From an uncultured Helcococcus sp. (GTDB lineage Bacteria; Bacillota; Clostridia; Tissierellales; Peptoniphilaceae): a DNA stretch of 23,897 bases. The notes under the pieces were generated by a model that saw only the letters and a program-made list of their open reading frames with translations, had not been told where the DNA came from and ran no database searches. This document shows positions 22,251-23,897 of this stretch, piece after piece (position 1 is the first letter of the stretch; every line of letters starts with the position of its first letter). The position numbers were made by a program, and so were the translations under genes. Location of the stretch: NCBI GenBank assembly GCA_937926545.1, contig CALAZW010000059.1, positions 1-23,897 on the forward strand, read 5' to 3'.

Positions 22251-23357
22251 ATGAAAATTATTATAGAAAAACAAGCAAATTATATATATGAAATAAGTAA
22301 GTTAATAGGAAATAGTATTTTTAAGGAAGATGCTGGAAAGGATTTGGATGAGATACTGGGAAAAATTAATCTAGACAAGCCAGCCTATAGCAATTTTTAC
22401 AAGAAAATGTTGGAAGAAACAAGAATTAGCCTGGAAGAAAATCCTTCTATTAAAAATATATTTCTAATAGGTAGGGAAGCTTATGCTCAAGGTCTTTTTG
22501 TAGATTTAATAAGCTACATCAATCCAACTAGCTTTAAGGACTTAGATAAGGATCAGTTTTTAAAGGCTCTTTATATGGGACTTTTATATAAGAATCAAAA
22601 AATTGATTTATCAGGAGATATAGATGATAAAAACCTCCATGATTATTTAAAAAGAATTCAGGAAGACAAGTATAATACTAGTTTTTATAACCAGGCTGTC
22701 TTGGATACCAATCTGACCAATGAAGATAAGTTAAGTTTGATAGAGTTTTTTACCGATTATGAGAAGAATTTTAATCAATATCTAAAAGTGCTTTTAAGCT
22801 TGGAAGAGACTTATAAAAGGAACTTTATCCTAATTGAAGATTTTTATCAAAAGTCTTTAGAAGAAATAGACCTGGATAAATTCAATAAAAATATAAAAAA
22901 TTTAGTTGATTTGGATGCTTGGTCCTATAGAAAGGAAGAAAGTCTACATTTTTATCTATCACCTATAGGCTATGATCATATGAGTTTTATCTTAACCCAT
23001 GATTTAGAAAACCAAATAAAGGTATTTACCGGGCTTATTTTTGATAAGGCCAAGGACACCTTGGAGGCAAGAGAGGATTTTAGAAACCTTACTATAAATC
23101 AGATGAAGGCCTTGGGAGAAGAAAATAGATATAAGATTATTGAGCTATTATCTAATAAATCCATGTATCTTAAGGAATTGTCAGATGCGACCAAATTAAC
23201 ATCAGCCACGGTTTCCCACCATATGGATATACTTTTGGAAAACCAGCTGGTCTACTTGACCAATGAGGGGCGCAAGGTTTTTTATCATTTAAATGATGAA
23301 AGTTTTTACCGCTTGTCGGCTTCGATAAATAAATTAGTTTCCAGGGAGGATTTATGA
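22251..23357 (+). CDS. Long ArsR-type winged-helix transcriptional regulator
   Basis: A 368-residue protein. The last 90 residues are an ArsR-type winged helix: MKALGEENRYKIIELL, YLKELSDATKL, the recognition helix TSATVSHHMDILLENQ (317-332) and the wing VYLTNEGRKVFYHL. The first 275 or so residues form an acidic, helical region that I do not recognise and that probably senses a ligand. I find no cysteine in the whole protein, so thiolate metal or arsenite sensing as in classical ArsR is excluded. The start follows GAGGTGGAG. The stop overlaps the ATG of an ABC exporter gene (ATGA), suggesting it controls that exporter and itself through the palindromes in its promoter. Confidence 0.88.
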   Translation: MKIIIEKQANYIYEISKLIGNSIFKEDAGKDLDEILGKINLDKPAYSNFYKKMLEETRISLEENPSIKNIFLIGREAYAQGLFVDLISYINPTSFKDLDKDQFLKALYMGLLYKNQKIDLSGDIDDKNLHDYLKRIQEDKYNTSFYNQAVLDTNLTNEDKLSLIEFFTDYEKNFNQYLKVLLSLEETYKRNFILIEDFYQKSLEEIDLDKFNKNIKNLVDLDAWSYRKEESLHFYLSPIGYDHMSFILTHDLENQIKVFTGLIFDKAKDTLEAREDFRNLTINQMKALGEENRYKIIELLSNKSMYLKELSDATKLTSATVSHHMDILLENQLVYLTNEGRKVFYHLNDESFYRLSASINKLVSREDL

Positions 23358-23897
23358 AAAAAAACAAGTATTTAAGCCTGCTACTTAGGGAAGTAAAAGA
23401 GACTAGAAATGAAATATATATAGAAAATATTTTTTACAGCCTATCATTTATAGCCTTTAATCTTAGTAACATATTTATATTAAGAATAGTGGTTAATCTC
23501 TTGGTAAGTAAGCCTGATTTAAAGATATTTTTACTTACCATAACAGGTTATTTATTATTTGCAAGTGTCTTTGGTTATCTTATGCAGTATACGCAATTTA
23601 AGTCTTATTCAAAAATATCCGATTTTAGAATGAATAAGTTTATTGACATAACAGATAAGTTAAATTCTGTTGACTATCAATTAATAGAAGACCCTGTCTT
23701 TCAAGGAGAGGCTGAAGCGGCTATGACGGCCATATCTAATAACAATGAAGGTATGGAGGGCTTAATCCACGTTCTTTACCAAATGGTTCCCTTGATAGTG
23801 CTTGGAATATTTTACTCCCTTTATTTGACCAGCTTGAACATACTAATCCCCATTTTAATATGGTCTGCTAATTTAATTTTGTATTTTATTGAAAAAA
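23354..23897 (+). CDS. ABC transporter, exporter-type transmembrane domain (3' truncated)
   Basis: The frame is open from ATG 23354 to the end of the window, 181 codons. It overlaps the regulator stop by four bases, and GGGAGGA precedes the ATG. The fragment has a basic N terminus, hydrophobic segments at about 27-48 and 56-75, a soluble loop with VDYQLIEDPVFQGEAEAAM that matches the DYxxLEDPxF element common in Firmicutes exporter half-transporters, and another pair of segments from about 142 to the edge. The ATPase domain, if fused, lies beyond the window. Substrate unknown; peptide or drug export is the usual role of this type. Confidence 0.8.
   Translation, partial: MKKNKYLSLLLREVKETRNEIYIENIFYSLSFIAFNLSNIFILRIVVNLLVSKPDLKIFLLTITGYLLFASVFGYLMQYTQFKSYSKISDFRMNKFIDITDKLNSVDYQLIEDPVFQGEAEAAMTAISNNNEGMEGLIHVLYQMVPLIVLGIFYSLYLTSLNILIPILIWSANLILYFIEK

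Noticed and set aside
1..23897. CRISPR array, prophage, insertion sequence or defence island
   Set aside because: No spaced direct repeats, transposase, integrase, terminal inverted repeats or defence-family motifs were seen on either strand; the gene order is that of a conserved core chromosome.

Overview
The window is a chromosomal segment of a low-GC, AT-rich Gram-positive anaerobe. AGGAGG-type ribosome binding sites, tight polycistronic packing with ATGA/TTGA overlaps, the priA-def-fmt-yugP-rsmB-rlmN-stp-prkC-rsgA-rpe-thiN order, a butyrate-type crt/hbd pair and a choloylglycine-hydrolase-family gene all fit the Clostridia/Tissierellia. My best guess is a Peptoniphilaceae-like anaerobic coccus. 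This is inferred from gene order and composition, since no 16S rRNA gene is present.

Layout. (1) 1-5026, plus strand: the 3' part of priA, then def, fmt, a YugP-type membrane zinc peptidase and rsmB, with a weak terminator-like palindrome just before rsmB. (2) 5033-10961, plus strand: a new promoter with an extended -10 drives rlmN, stp, prkC, rsgA, rpe and thiN. These genes are separated by a few bases or overlap, and they join ribosome modification and assembly, Ser/Thr phospho-signalling at the cell wall, and two small metabolic enzymes. (3) 10947-15011, minus strand: recX plus a GIY-YIG gene (converging on and overlapping thiN), an hbd-crt operon with its own promoter and a palindromic operator candidate, and an 11-TM NSS-family symporter. 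(4) 15091-18538 and on to 20451, plus strand: HAD phosphatase, GNAT acetyltransferase, a YdbC/PC4-like single-strand-binding protein, a metallophosphoesterase, an HD hydrolase, then greA-lysS from a consensus promoter overlaid by a Fur-box-like palindrome. LysS carries a MetRS-type C-terminal tRNA-binding domain. (5) 20452-21050: a 315-base gene-free region with two tandem promoters feeding tRNA-Met(CAT), tRNA-Gly(GCC) and tRNA-Arg(ACG). (6) 21139-23897: a penicillin V acylase / bile salt hydrolase family enzyme, then a long cysteine-free ArsR-type regulator translationally coupled to the start of an ABC exporter gene that runs off the end of the window.

Most of the window is core translation, replication-restart and signalling machinery. 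No CRISPR array, phage, insertion sequence or obvious defence system was found. The items most worth a second look are the LysRS-tRBD fusion, the dyad-symmetric sequences that sit on promoters (greA, hbd, HAD gene, arsR-ABC), and terminator hairpins placed directly before the ribosome binding sites of rsmB and recX.
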